64,000 nucleotides of DNA from Branchiostoma floridae (taxonomy: Eukaryota; Chordata; Leptocardii; Amphioxiformes; Branchiostomatidae): assembly GCF_000003815.2 (NCBI RefSeq), contig NC_049979.1:10091457-10155456 (forward strand), in the 5' to 3' direction. A program made the translations under genes and the position numbers. Shown one piece after another: positions 22,985 to 35,420 of the stretch. Position 1 is the first letter of the stretch, and every line of letters begins with the position of its first letter. The notes beneath the pieces are model-generated. The model was not told the DNA's origin and did not search any database. It saw only the letters and a list, made by a program, of their open reading frames with translations.

Positions 22985-23115
22985 CGACACTGCTGTGTAA
23001 AAGTTTTCCTGCTTTCTCCACTTAGCACTCAGCATTTATTTATGGAAATAAGTACATAACTACGAGTGGATTGCCACCCCCTACTCACTGTGGTGCTTGC
23101 ACAACTGTGTAGCCA
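22985..23115 (+). mobile_element. Headless fragment of the 29.77-kb type SINE
   Basis: TGCTTTCTCCACTTAGCACTCAGCAT and TAAC-TACGAGTGGATTG-CC-CCC match the body of the SINE at 29.77 kb (TGCTTTCTCTGCTTATCACTCAGCAT; CTACCAGTGGACTAGCC). The tRNA-like head is missing. Confidence 0.55.
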
Positions 23116-24235
23116 GAGCTATCGATAGTCGAAACACATATGGACGATGCCACCATATACAGCATATATGGTGTGGGCTTTAGTAACTTTGATACCACGT
23201 ATAGTTTGTACCCGAGGGACGACGAGGGTTGTTTTAAATGTGACAGTGGGCCTATGAGAGTTTATTGAAGAAAAATCCAATAGTGGTGTGCCCGAGGGAA
23301 GGGTGTCATTGTGGAACATACGAGCCTTCTTCACACAAAATCGACAACTTCGGGATTGCTAGCCTTTGGGTTGTCCTGTCGAGGTCATGTGACTATGCGT
23401 TACTGGGAGATTGGGTCTTTGAATTCGTCCATTACACTTTCGTGTCTGTCCGCTTGCTTGAAAAACAATAAAACAAATTGCCAAGACCAGACGAGCGATT
23501 TGTCATTTGCTAGAGGAGTCAGCTGCTAATGTGTGACTCTTTGGCCGTTTAACTCCTACAACAAATCATTCAGCATAATTGGCGACCTTGAGTACTAGTC
23601 TAGCAACTTAGTCTATGCTTTAGCACGTTGCTATAAAATCTTATCTCCTTGCTAAAACTGTTCTTGCCACTGTCCCTCACCCGAAGATGTAAACCACGCA
23701 TGTACTCTCCGAGGATCCTCCCACATGTTGAGTCTGTTTGTCTGCTTTAGCAGTCCCCATAAGACTATTTAGGTCTTAGATTGCTTGAAATATGATATAT
23801 AAAAATGAGCAGAATGGTCACAGTTGCCCAAGGAGTTAGCCGGCAAAGGAGCCACGTATTTGGAACTCCTCTTTCAAATCATTCAGTCCATTTGGCAAAT
23901 TTTCACAATTATTCCCAACAGTCTGATAGAGCTAGTCTAAAAATGTCGTTGCTTGTTGAAACCGTTCCGCAGCGGTTAATCAGTAAACGGTACATGTACT
24001 CGTGGCGGTCCCGCCCACCTGTGGAGCCCGCCGCCCGGCCTTATCTTTCAGAGACTCCATTTACCCGGCGTGATGGGATGAACTAACGCCACCTGGGGGC
24101 TACAGTTAGCCGCCAAAGCCGCCGATTCTTCACAAGGAGTCCACAATATGGAGCGGGAGTCCAGGCTTTGTAGTCTTTACAGCCACAGAACGCAGAAGTA
24201 GTAGGAGCGGGAAGCGCTCACGGGCAAGGACGTTT

Positions 24236-24482
24236 ACTCTATTATCATTAGGGTAAAGCCGATAAACGTCCATAGGCTGAGTAGAGATACCCTAAGTAAA
24301 GGTTATCAGCCAAAGCATCTATTAACAAAGCGTGTATCCCTCTACTATAGTAAATTGCTGCACGACTGGCCTCTGTTATCATTAGGGCAATGTCGACGTT
24401 CAGCGTCCGTAGGCTGAATGAATGGTTATAACAAGAACGTAGGTGAAGGTTATCAACCCAAGCATCTATCAACAAAGTGACG
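24236..24482. repeat. Diverged direct repeat, ~110-bp copies
   Basis: The first copy (about 24238-24332) and second copy (about 24371-24481) share TCTATTATCATTAGGG, CGTCC-TAGGCTGA, AAGGTTATCA and AAGCATCTAT-AACAAAG. The copy start-to-start distance is about 133 bp. Confidence 0.75.
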
Positions 24483-24613
24483 TCTCACAAGCACAAAACT
24501 TTCTTTAGATTCAAGTGTACTGTCCGGTCAGTACCCTCTGGTACCGATTGCTTCACGGGCGTCAAGCTCAATGCATGTGGTATTTCGAGCCCTGTTCATA
24601 TTAACGATTTCCC

Positions 24614-24854
24614 TTAAGGTGCGCTCCCACCGCGCTTGTGTCAAGCTTGCGTCACTGCGGGGTTCGTTCACTGCGTCACTGTGTCCGATTTTTTATAATT
24701 TAGATATTGCGTAATACGTAAAAGTATGACTTAGAAGACGACAAAATGCACAAAAAGAAAGAAAATTCGTTCTTCATCTCTGAAATTCGTTGAGTATCTG
24801 TCGAACCCCGCAGTGACATAAGCTTCACGCAAGTGCGGTGGGAGCGCACCTTAA
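24614..24854. mobile_element. MITE with 53-bp inverted repeats ending at TTAA
   Basis: The left end TTAAGGTGCGCTCCCACCGC (24614) is mirrored by GCGGTGGGAGCGCACCTTAA ending at 24854, with about 53 bp of near-perfect complementarity down to CACTGCGGGGTTCG. TTAA at both outer ends is what piggyBac-type elements leave as target duplication. There is no transposase inside. Confidence 0.88.
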
Positions 24855-24999
24855 GTTAACTGGGTTAAATTGAATAGTAAGTTTCTGTGCATCTCAGACC
24901 TTAAGCCCACATAAGCAATGTACAAAAAAGATTAGCCCAACGCGTTTGTAATACCTGAGGTATACGTCAACTCAGCGTCAACTCATTCATATGTTTTGA

Positions 25000-26835
25000 C
25001 CGAAGTGTGGGCAATCAGTCTTAAGTTGAATTGGAGTTAATTGGCTCTTCTTACAATACTCATAATACCGGATGCTGTATGGAGAATACGCCTATCATAA
25101 ACCGTGCAGTCGAACAGGTTTGAACAAAAGGTTCAGGAAGGATGTGATGGATTATTCTCCGTTTTGCCAGGAAAGCCGTGTTTTCAATGCGTCGCTATCC
25201 GGCTTACTGCGGCACTTGCAGTCTAACGATCGTCTAATGCTTTCTCAATGTTGCCGCATAGCAGGAATGCATTAGCAACAGTCATGGAATGAGACCACGG
25301 GGAGTTCCACACGAGTGGGCTTTTACTCGACCCTAGTCGAAGTCACAATTATGGGCTTTCTGCGTATCATACCAGTACTCGGGTTAATCGTCTTGGGGTG
25401 TACCGTAACCGTTTCTCTCGTACATTCCAGGGAAATGATCAAGCAGCGCCTCATGCGCCATCCTTCATTTGCACCGATAACTTTGAATTTCTGCAGAACG
25501 CATTAGTTTGCTTTTACTTTGATGCTGCTGCTGCCCATGTCAAGCAAAACCAAAACCAAGTTTCATTGAGTTAACAATGAGTAACCAAGTTCTCAAGCTG
25601 TATTAGTCATGCATGGCGCTTGTACTCCGCGGAGGGGGTCGATTTCCAGACAAATTTCCCACATCACTGGGCATGCGTTGTAATATTAGGATTAATCAAG
25701 ACAGCTTGGATAAATTGACTCAAGGAAATGCGTCAGTCTTTCAAATCTATAAATAGACAGTGCTTCTGATGATTCTTCAAATATTTGTTCCTTTCTATTT
25801 TCCTCATATCCGGTAAAACCAGTTGTCCTCAGAAATACTCCCGTATGTGTATGCTAGTCGTGTGCGTTTGTGTATTCTGCGTTTGTCTGCAATCAAATTC
25901 GCATCTGTGCGACTTGCTCCTCTACCTTTAAAAGAACAAGACTCCAATACCATTAAAAGAACAAGACGAGAACAAGGTGAATAGCTTCCAAATATATTCG
26001 TCTTAAGACAAATATATGGTTTCATTATCTTAAAAGCAACACCCTTTTAGTAACCGTTCTATTATCTACAGCTAGAATATTTGTGTGAGCCATTTTAGCA
26101 GCACACATTTACTTGACAAACAGGTGAATGGTTTCATGCGTTTTCGCGTTGTTCCTTCACAGTATATCTTTTGTCTTGGGTACATGTGTGTATTCTGATC
26201 TCCGATTATAGCTATATTGAGTCTCCAAGTACATACACGTAGTACATCGTTCACTACTATCTAAGATGCATATCGACTTCTGAGAGAATCGTTAAAAAAT
26301 ACTATCTCACACATGTAATGTGTGCTACGGTGCTATTTTGCTCGCATGGGGCAATAGAGTGATCCATAAAGACTCCATTCTTATCAGAAACATAACGACA
26401 TTACTCATACTTACACCCTACAGAACGTCCAAAAATAGCATCTTTTGTGAATACACAATGAAGCTGATCCACAGCGTTCGACATTTTGAGACATATCTAG
26501 CAAGAGATAACATAAATCGTAAAAATTGATAACATTCTCTGCAAAGAGGTTCCCATAAACTAGAACTTCGATCTGCGGCACATTGCGTGCGCATAAAGAC
26601 GAAAGTTGATGTTTTGTAATTAAGTTTGAGACCCTGGTCAAACTAAGGTGAAAATACTTACATGAGTACATCCTGAAGTATTTCCTAAGATGATTTTATC
26701 ACACTTGGCTGCATTACACACACTTATATAATGTCTGGGGGTGCGGGTTTGTGAAAACAATTTAGCATTTTTACCGTCAAGCAAGTCAAGTAGGTTTGTT
26801 CATGGGTCTCATGGCCTCGTCTGGTGGCGTGAGCG
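25000..26835. other. Intergenic; no gene seen
   Basis: Only short, low-support frames. It lies 3' of the GPCR gene on the minus strand and will include its 3' UTR. Confidence 0.45.
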
Positions 26836-27975
26836 TTACCGCCGGTCACTCTGTGCGCGGGAGAGCGAGCTGAGGCGGATGGAGGTGACCTGCACCAGGC
26901 CCGTGCTGCGGGAGGTGTCCAGCCCTGTCCAGGAGCAGCACAGCTCCCACACGTTCTTCCTGCAGTGGCTGTTCAGCCCGATGTAGATGAGCGGGTTCAG
27001 GCAGCTGTTCCCGTAAGACATCGACGCGACGAAGTGGAAGAGCCACTTGTTGTGCTGCGAGATGGGCATGGTGGACACTAGGTTGACGATGTTGAAGATG
27101 TAGAAGGGCAACACGCAGACGAAGAAGGTGACGACCACGGCGAAGACGACTCGCGTGATGGTCCGCTCACGGTTGCGGAAGATCTGCCGGGAGTCCCGGG
27201 CCTGGCCTCTCCTCTTGCTGTGGCGATGGCGGCGGAACGAGCGGACAATGAAGACGGCACACACGGTGATGATGGTCAGCGGTACCGCGCAGCCGAGGAG
27301 GCTGCTGTAGGCGATGAAGGCCACCCCCCAGGCCTCCGCGGGCTCGGGCCAGAGCATGTTGCAGTAGACATTTCCCTCCGACTCGTGCAGACCCGTGAAT
27401 ACTAAGGAGGGCGACACGACCACGAGAGCCAGGATCCAGATGGCCACGTTGATGAGGACAGCGCGGCGGATGGTGCGGTACCCTCGGGACGTCATGGGGT
27501 GGACCACCGCCTGGTACCTGTCGATGCTCATGGCGGTGAGACAGAAGGCGCTGGCAAACTGGTTGACGGTATCTGCGGTAAGCACCAGCTTGCACATGAC
27601 CGGGCCGAAGGGCCAGTCCAAGGTCACGTACATGACGCAGATGAAAGGCATGGACAGCAGGAGCAGCTCGTCCGCGATGGCGAGGTTTAGAATGTAGCTG
27701 TTGGCCACTGTTCGCGCGCGGGACATGCGGGCAACGACGTAAATGACAATCGTGTTCCCTGTTAGTCCGATACAACATATAATGGAGTACAGAACCGGCA
27801 GCAGGATGTGCAGGACCTTGTCAGGCACATCCCCGCCAGGCGTGGTGCTGTTCGTGGTGCTGAAATTCCAGGGGCCTCCTGTTGTCACGGCCGGCAGCGT
27901 GGTGTGCGGCCCGCTGGCTCCCATCGCTGCGCCTTCACCCGCCGCGCTGATGTTCGCACCTACCTGTTCTTTCAC
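26836..27975 (-). CDS. Class A G protein-coupled receptor, somatostatin/opioid/allatostatin-C receptor-like (intronless)
   Basis: A 379-residue single-exon frame with seven hydrophobic segments. The extracellular N terminus has three N-glycosylation sequons (N8, N37, N42). TM2 holds LNLAIADE (Asp102, the sodium-site Asp). TM3 has Asp135 in TADTVNQF, the position at which somatostatin and opioid receptors carry their ligand-binding Asp. Cys128 and Cys205 form the expected disulfide. DRY is at 152-154 followed by QAVVHP; TM7 has YGNSCLNPLIY (compare YANSCANP in somatostatin receptors). The tail has a possible palmitoylation pair (Cys346/347). The usual CWxP of TM6 reads CVLPF, so the toggle Trp is Val288. 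The family couples peptide hormones to Gi/o at the plasma membrane; ligand and exact orthology are inferred. GC content is well above the flanks. Galanin- or MCH-type receptors are less likely alternatives. Confidence 0.85.
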   Translation of the reverse strand: MKEQVGANISAAGEGAAMGASGPHTTLPAVTTGGPWNFSTTNSTTPGGDVPDKVLHILLPVLYSIICCIGLTGNTIVIYVVARMSRARTVANSYILNLAIADELLLLSMPFICVMYVTLDWPFGPVMCKLVLTADTVNQFASAFCLTAMSIDRYQAVVHPMTSRGYRTIRRAVLINVAIWILALVVVSPSLVFTGLHESEGNVYCNMLWPEPAEAWGVAFIAYSSLLGCAVPLTIITVCAVFIVRSFRRHRHSKRRGQARDSRQIFRNRERTITRVVFAVVVTFFVCVLPFYIFNIVNLVSTMPISQHNKWLFHFVASMSYGNSCLNPLIYIGLNSHCRKNVWELCCSWTGLDTSRSTGLVQVTSIRLSSLSRAQSDRR

Positions 27976-29515
27976 ACCGTTGTACGAGTAGAGGACGTGT
28001 ATCCCACAGTCGCTTCACACAGTCAGTCTGGCAGCCCCTGAGGAAAGTTCCTGCTTTTCTAGCCCAGTTTTTGTGTGACGTCGACATCTATTATGTTCAG
28101 GCTCAGCTCTGCGCACCAGACTATGTCGACGGTTGCCACCCCTGTACAGTTGACTTGCGCTCCCCAGACACACGTTATTGCCGCGTTCTTTGCGGAACCT
28201 GCGCACGTAGTGCTCAACTTACACACGTCACGAGCGGAATTATTCGCTTATAGGTGAGCGGCACTTGAGACAAGAAAGGTTTACCTTGCAAAAACGTATG
28301 CCAATATATCAAATCGTTTGCGATCCGGGATACTTTGTAAAGCTCACCCTTCCCTTTGCACGGAATGTTAAAGGTAACCATAACTCTTACTTTTCTTCGG
28401 AGATGAATGTGCTCCGGAAATCTACTTCACATAATCTACTTCACATAATCTTCTTACATGGTTGCTTTTACTTGTTCTTGCGCAGTTGAATATCGAGGAC
28501 AATGAAAAGAATTTAAGTATATTAACTCTGGCATTAGAGGAATATATTGTAGATTGAAAATATAAGAGCGAGGCGAGAAATGCATAATAAAGAGGTCATT
28601 GAACCTTTAAAAACATCTCACCTGTTACTTAAGTTGGCGTGAAATATTAGCGTAGAGGACTTACATTTAGAATCATTCCATATTTGGGTGCATTTAAGTA
28701 TTTTATGTAAGGAAATACAATACTTGTTACCAAGGACCCTGAAGCAGATGTGGATTTGTCCAGAAAAATGATATTGTTGACACTAGTTTCAGCGGATTTC
28801 AGTTTGCACTCTAGACCAGACGAGTAAATGAAACGGAATCATGCATACGTGCAAGGGTGACGTACAGATATAAGCTCCAGTCAATTTGCTGGCGGAGAAA
28901 AATGCACAAGAACATTTCTCGTAACCACGGCGAGCGAAGCAGGCTCAGGTCGCTTCTATCGCTCACATTGTCGGCAAGTTTGAGGCGTGATCCTCGCTGA
29001 GATGAGATTTTGCGTCGGGTACCTGTACGCGTTTCACAACACTTACTTCAGGGGACTCATGGGGGGATAACAACTACATGAAATCTATCACAGGTAGAAG
29101 ATTTTAGTGCGTGGGTGAAGGAAAACGCGATGCAGGCACTACACTATCAAAGTGCACAAGTTTGCAATCCCTAGAATTAACGAAAAACACATTACGGGTG
29201 GAGCAGTGGGCCTTAATGTTCGTCAGCGGAGACATTTGGGGATTCTGATACGGGCAAACAACACTTTGAGCGCTGCAAAGGTTGATAGTTTGCCCATGGC
29301 CAGTGTTTTAAAGCCCACAAGGGATTGCTATTGACAAGTGTCTTCCTACTAACGATTATGTGCTAGCCTGAGGTTAGAATGGTCTTCACGCAGTTAGCCA
29401 AATTGGCCATACCACGTGCCCGAAAGATAACGCATCATGATGGCAACACATGACTCCACATGTGTCACCCAATGTTTTAATTTAGGATGACATCCAACGA
29501 CTAGCAATCTAAGTA
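27976..29515. other. Intergenic 5' of the GPCR; no gene seen
   Basis: Immediately upstream of the receptor start is probably 5' UTR or promoter. No recognisable elements and no coding exons were found. Confidence 0.45.
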
Positions 29516-29519
29516 GTGG

Positions 29520-29720
29520 CGTCGTGTGTGGCGTAACTGGTAGAGTACAAGTGTTGGACTCGAAACCTAGAGGTCTCGAGTACGATACTCGCCGTGCCCC
29601 AACGTTGTGCCCTTGGGAAAGACACTTTGTACGACCTTCCTCACTTCACCCAGGTGTAAAAATGGGTACCTGAGTTCGGTAGGGGAAATGAAATACTACT
29701 ATAACATTTCCCTTCTATCA
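29520..29720 (+). mobile_element. tRNA-derived SINE with conserved central block
   Basis: The tRNA-like head has GGCGTAACTGGTAGAGTA (A box) and GAGTACGATACTCGC (B box). It is followed by CTTGGGAAAGACACTTTGTA and CACCCAGGTGTAAAAATGGGTACCTGA, a body block I know from repeated SINEs of marine invertebrates and lower chordates. Confidence 0.75.
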
Positions 29721-29766
29721 AGTATCTGTACTTTGTATGTGGCACCAGCACTGTTAAAATACGTTA

Positions 29767-30020
29767 CGCCGGGGCGCAGTGGCCTAGTGGGTAGAGTGTT
29801 CGCCTTGCATTCGGTAGGTCGTGAGTTCGATCCCCGGCCGAGTAATACCAAAGACTTTAAAAATGCTGCTTTCTCTGCTTATCACTCAGCATTCGGGAAA
29901 GAGTATTGAAGTTGAACACACACCACTACCAGTGGACTAGCCTCCTGCTGTAGTTATTGCGTTGTGTGGCCCAGGGCTACTGAAACGGAGATGGGCGCCG
30001 CCCTATGCGCTATCAGGCAC
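29767..30020 (+). mobile_element. tRNA-derived SINE, probably the amphioxus BfSINE1 type
   Basis: The head GGCGCAGTGGCCTAGTGGGTAGAG (A box) and GTGAGTTCGATCCCCGGCC (B box) form a clear tRNA-like promoter. The body continues with TACCAAAGACTTTAAAAATG, GCTTATCACTCAGCATT and CACTACCAGTGGACTAGCC to about 30020. The family name is from memory. Its presence is the best single clue that the genome is amphioxus. Confidence 0.8.
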
Positions 30021-30099
30021 GGGAAGGACTTTATTAAACTTAACTGAGTGCAGTGCCACATTGTCCTCGTCTGTCCAAAGCAAATTAAAAAAATATCTG

Positions 30100-33000
30100 A
30101 GTATTGGACTACGCGCATCCAGACTAAAATTTCATTGCCCATTTACAATGAAATATGCTTGTGCCCTTCTCACGTTGAAACATGAGCTATATACCTGATC
30201 GAATTCCACCGTGTGCTGGGGACTACTACTTCTGCCTTGGCAGGAAGGTAATTCTTTCAAGAATTTTGTTGCTGAAAAAGAATCATTTTAACATCTTAAG
30301 ACCAGTACCCTATATCAAGAGAGTACTCCGTTTTACCTCCACTTCAGCAGCAACTATCCCTCATAGAGCCAGTAGTAAAAACAAATTGCCAACAGAAACG
30401 TGGCCATCACGTCATCATACACATGCTGACACAAAATTATTAAACGAAAACTCAATAAAAGCACTGCAACAAAGTTATCGTGGTCTGGGTCCGGAAATTG
30501 AACCGCAGAATAAAAGTTGATAGTTAGTTACACAAACATTAATTAAGCTCCACCCGGACACAAAGCACAGAACTTGGAGAGTATGCTCCCTACGCGCTTC
30601 ACCACACCCGTCAGTAATTGTAAGGGTCGTATAACAGACCCGGGCTATCGATTTAATGGTAACAACCTTATTTTTAGCTTCCTCCCCGCGCCATTTCCCG
30701 TGCATGGCAGGTGGTACAGTATCAGATGCAGGCGCGGTAGTGGGGAAGGTAGATGTTTCCTTTGACAACTTCCAGCGCACCATGAACGCAGTTCGTTCTT
30801 TTTTCTTAAGATAAGATTCAATCAATCAATTATAAAGTGTGCAGTTTGAAAAGGCAAAACTAGAACAAACATACCGCTGGACCTTCCATACCTTGGTGTT
30901 AGACACCAGAGGTGGAGACATTTAACCGTGCTGTTTTCGTAGAAATCTGTCCACTGATTCTGAAAACAGATACACCTACACAAAGACATGCACATGTTGT
31001 TCACGGCACCTTTCGATCTTTTCGCAGAATTCATCGACGTTCCTTCTCGGAAGCTGCCAAACTATCTGATCACATTTTCTGTCCCGCGGAGTCATTGTCG
31101 ATTGAAGTTGAAAGAACAGGCAATCAGGGGCCGGCGGCAGCCCATCAGATTCTGTGCCGGGAGACTTAATGTGCGGCTCGTATTATCTTCGAACTGTAAC
31201 GCTTCACATACAAACCCGAGCCTCGCGCCTTCACGTTCAATGGCAGGCTCAGGTGTTCATTCTGAACGCTATCCTGGGCTACTCAATGTTTGGTATCATC
31301 CTAATACGGTATTATAGCTCGCCCGATCGCTCTCCTGTCAAACAGTCTGCAGGGAAGCGATCAGGGGAGCCAACTGCCGGTGTAGTTTGTTGCACAAGCA
31401 GGTTACGCCGGTGTAGTTTGATTTTGAATCTTCAGTATCAAATCTAACGTTACTTTTAGTAAGTTATCCCCGCACTTTCATGTTGCTTTAGACAAAATAA
31501 CACTGCTCTACAGTGTGTTACTGCATATTCTTTACTCCCGAGTAATCAGACGTGCGACAGTTTGTTAAGAATAAGGTAGACAAGACTGGAGTCAACGTCG
31601 GTACGCGGCAATTTTCTAGGCACCGTAGGGGGTACAATTTAACCCAGAACCAATTCAAGTCGTGGTATCGCTCATAAACTGTTCATATAAGATATTAGGG
31701 AAACACATTTCTGCGACTGACAAACTATGGGCAAATGCCGTAGACATTTTGACAAAGACGATGTTGATGTTACTGTTTGTAGACTTCCATCGAAATCACA
31801 CAAGAAGCCGATAATCTGGATGATAACCTTGAGAGTAGGTGCCAGGTGTCCATCGTAAGGGCGTTGGATTAAAGGTTCTCCTACGTCCTCAGAAGCCCAC
31901 GTCTGCCACCCAGACATGTAAGAACGTACAAAGTAGCTACACAGACATAGGGCAATAACAGCGATGTGCTAAGCAAATTTTAGACCCATAAAGTAACGGA
32001 TATGGATACCCTATGGTTGTTTTGCCTCAGCCAAGTTATTACTTTTCCATTACATTATTTACCCAGGAGTTCAACAATCTCCTGCTGTTTGCACACCCTG
32101 TACAATTTGACACCACTAACTGTTTGTAGAACGTTTATCTCTCTTATCATTGTGTCCACCTGGCGTTACACAAGAAGCCAAGGACTTTAACCTGGTACCT
32201 CTATATGCATACATCTTTCGGTTGGTATAGATATCACCTCCACAACAGTTTGCGTATTTGTAGAGGGTTTCATTACTGTTATCGTTACATCCAGCAGATC
32301 CTAGGGAGTGGGAAGGGTGATCATGGCGTTTTCCTGGTCGTTCTGTTTTCTGAGGTGAGAGGATCTCCAAGCACACCTTTGGGGGAAAGGGAATGTGTTT
32401 TTTTGTGTGCAAAGGTGTGGGTGGGGTTCCCGCTGGTCAATAGATCTTGAAGATTGTTCCAAGATTGCACAGATTGTAAATGTGTCTGTATAGTATAACT
32501 CAGGGAAGCAGCAACTGGGTTTACTACACAGAATGACTAATTTGTGACCCTTGCGAGGTAAATGATGAAACAATGTTCCAAAGAAAAATATACTTTCCTC
32601 ATTTTGGACACCAAAGAAACTTGTCAGGTACCTGACGTTTGCATGTTAACGACGGAAGATCTTAGGATACAATGGACATTGGAGCTTTCACAAAAATAAT
32701 TCAAAACGTCTTTTTAAGTGACTACCTTTTCCACAGTTTTCAAAACAGCAACTTAAGAGCAGAATAGAAAGTGCTAGAATTTCGGCGTGGGCGTAATCCA
32801 TAACGGAGAGCAGGCTGAACTAAATGCTTCTAGGAATCCACCCAGTGATAGTTAGTAGACTTTAAGGTTTCAAATGACACACCATCGGCTTAGTAACACA
32901 TTTCACTGTTAGGCATGTTACCGAGGGGGGTGCTAGCGAATTATGGCACTGAAATACACCTTTGTAGCTCATTCTCTCCTACGTATGAAGTGTTTGCTTT

Positions 33001-34200
33001 CCATATTAAGTCTTTTGGTCTTCTTTCTCAAAAGGTTCTTGTTCATCCTAAGTTTTGTGCAAGGCTATTGTCATTTCGGGCATGTTGCTGTGCTTTATTT
33101 ATAAGAGAGACGCTACCAGAGAAGTCTAGTTGGCTGCAGATGTCACTCATCATAAAAATTGAAATAAGAATTGAGTTACCTGCATGCTTGACCAAATGAC
33201 GTAAACTTGTAAATCAGTGCATTTGATTGAACATGTCGTAGTTTTTGGTTTAGCACGTGAAATGAGAAATGGCCTTTATATAATTTGAGAATATGTACGT
33301 CCCATTGATCTGACAAAGGTAAACCGCTAAGTGTGTTGGGCGAACGTTGCAGAGAAAGGTTGTGTTGGGGTTTTATGTAAGAAAATGAAAGACCTATATT
33401 TTTGTGTGTAGCCAATGCCTAGCCTTGTCTCCGTGGTATCTGTCTAAGAGTAAGAATTAGAAATGGTTGCAAAGATGGCGGGTATGCTCGTACTCATTAC
33501 AAGCATTTTTCCATATTTTCCTGGAGATACTAAATAATTCATGCGCTGATGTGGTGTTACTGATATACCAGAGGTGGACTGGTAATCGTCGACGTTAAGC
33601 AGTCGTAATCTGGCGTAAGCTAGTACATGCACTCATTATAATTGCCCGTGTATTTTTACAGGGGTAACGATCTTTTCAATGATAAGCGGATATAAGTTCA
33701 CAGAGCTCATTTCTTCAGTTGACTTTTATCTGTAATGAAGCCGAGTTGCTTCCGTTGCCTTTAGCTAGGCATTACGACTGACGCAAGTTGTGCTGCATTT
33801 CAAATCCAACGGACGTGCGGGTATTATCTTGCAGGTCTCCCTCGCGATCGTGAATTTCGGTGTTGCTTAAAATCCGATTACTATGCCTACGCAAAAAAAA
33901 TTCAATTTACAATCATCCGAGAAAAAGGCTTCTTCTTTTCAGGTTACCCGAGGCCTCAGGACGACAACTATGGGATAACAATTTGAAGACGATGGACTGA
34001 ATAACAAAAATGAGAATCAAGTGAAAAAGGAGAATAGCTAAAAAGTTGAGATAAAGAAATAGAAAAATGATATAAGTTACCTGTCGTAGATTTTTACACA
34101 TATACAGACACTGAAAAATTTCAGGCAGCATCAAGACACAATAAAGGTGCGTATTAAACAACTCAATCTCCCATGCCTATCAAACCGCCGTCCTGAGTAG
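30100..34200. other. Intergenic; no gene seen
   Basis: About 4 kb with only short frames lacking codon bias or recognisable domains on either strand. Confidence 0.45.
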
Positions 34201-34239
34201 TGACTTTGCTACCAAAGTTGAGAAATCTCCACGTTTCCC

Positions 34240-34572
34240 TTCTTGGCTGCCCCCAGCCGTGTCCAACAGCACGGCGGAAACTTACGCAACTCTGACCATT
34301 ATCAGCAGCCTTCTGGATCAAAGCGCTACAGGACAAGCGCAATCCCGGCCATCGTGGAAACTCTAGCTAAACCTGGCTGTACTCAGCAACACTGATATTG
34401 GCTGTTCATGGTGACTTTATTAATTGTAGATTAATGTAGATTTTAGATGATATAAGATGTAACGTTAACCTCTTTCACATATAGTATGATATACTTAAGC
34501 TATCTAACTCAATGCATTTAGCCCATGTTGGGCAGGAATGTGCAATAAAGATCATTGTCATTGTCATTAATA
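34240..34572 (+). mobile_element. 3' end of a LINE with (TCATTG)n tail
   Basis: The sequence ends GTGCAATAAAGATCATTGTCATTGTCATTAATAG: a polyadenylation-like AATAAA followed by a short hexamer tail, as in CR1/L2-type elements. No intact coding sequence remains. Confidence 0.55.
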
Positions 34573-35420
34573 GGAACTCGTTTTTATAAGTCTGTTTGTT
34601 GAGGGTTTAGAAGTCAATCTAAATTCTAAGCCTTTCAATAACAGAATTATTTGAACATTTAACTTAAGGCCGTCCAACACAACACATTCGTAATACTTCC
34701 TTGAATATCGTATTTTAAATAGAAACTATTGTTCTAATTCTATAAATGATCTATTGCTTTAACACGTCGTTCACAAAGTTTGCTACTTGTATGATTCATT
34801 ATCGTAATGTCCTCGCAATTTAGCCTCCCATGCTGCCAGGAGGAATGTTATGCGTACTGCAGAAAATACTGTGCAGAGGTCTAGTGATATTATCCGAATA
34901 TCAGGTAATGGACGTGTCAACTCATGACCCCGTGTCACCAAGAAAGAAAGCATCGCATCAATACGCACTTTTTGAACAGATTAAAGCTAGTTTAAGTTAC
35001 TATTACCATTGATCCATAGTTGTTGTTTTTTTTACAAATAAAAATTGAGCTGAAGAATGAATTTATTCTTCAGGCTTCACTGATTCATTACCGCTATAGG
35101 GGGAAACGGTTTACTCCATTACGCTTGCACGCGATCAGCCCAAGTGCAGTCAAAGGTCAATCAAAGGACGGACGAAAAATGTGCACACGCAAATCCTGAC
35201 TCTGTACTATTTGCCAATAAGTAAGTAGCTTGGAATTCATTACACCTGTATTTAACATTATGGTAGATAACTTTCAACTGTTAACTACTCTAATCAGTTG
35301 TCCGATTTCACCATTCCCTTATCATAGTAAGGCCAGGAAAGGTACCTACACCGCCCCCCTCCCCCACGTTGTGTAACTTTTGTCCTACCGTTTGTGAAGG
35401 CACAAGAGTTGTACATCTGG

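Noticed and set aside
27167-27778. 203-aa minus-strand ORF, Arg/His-rich
   Set aside because: Alternative frame of the GPCR; composition is that of a shifted GC-rich membrane protein.
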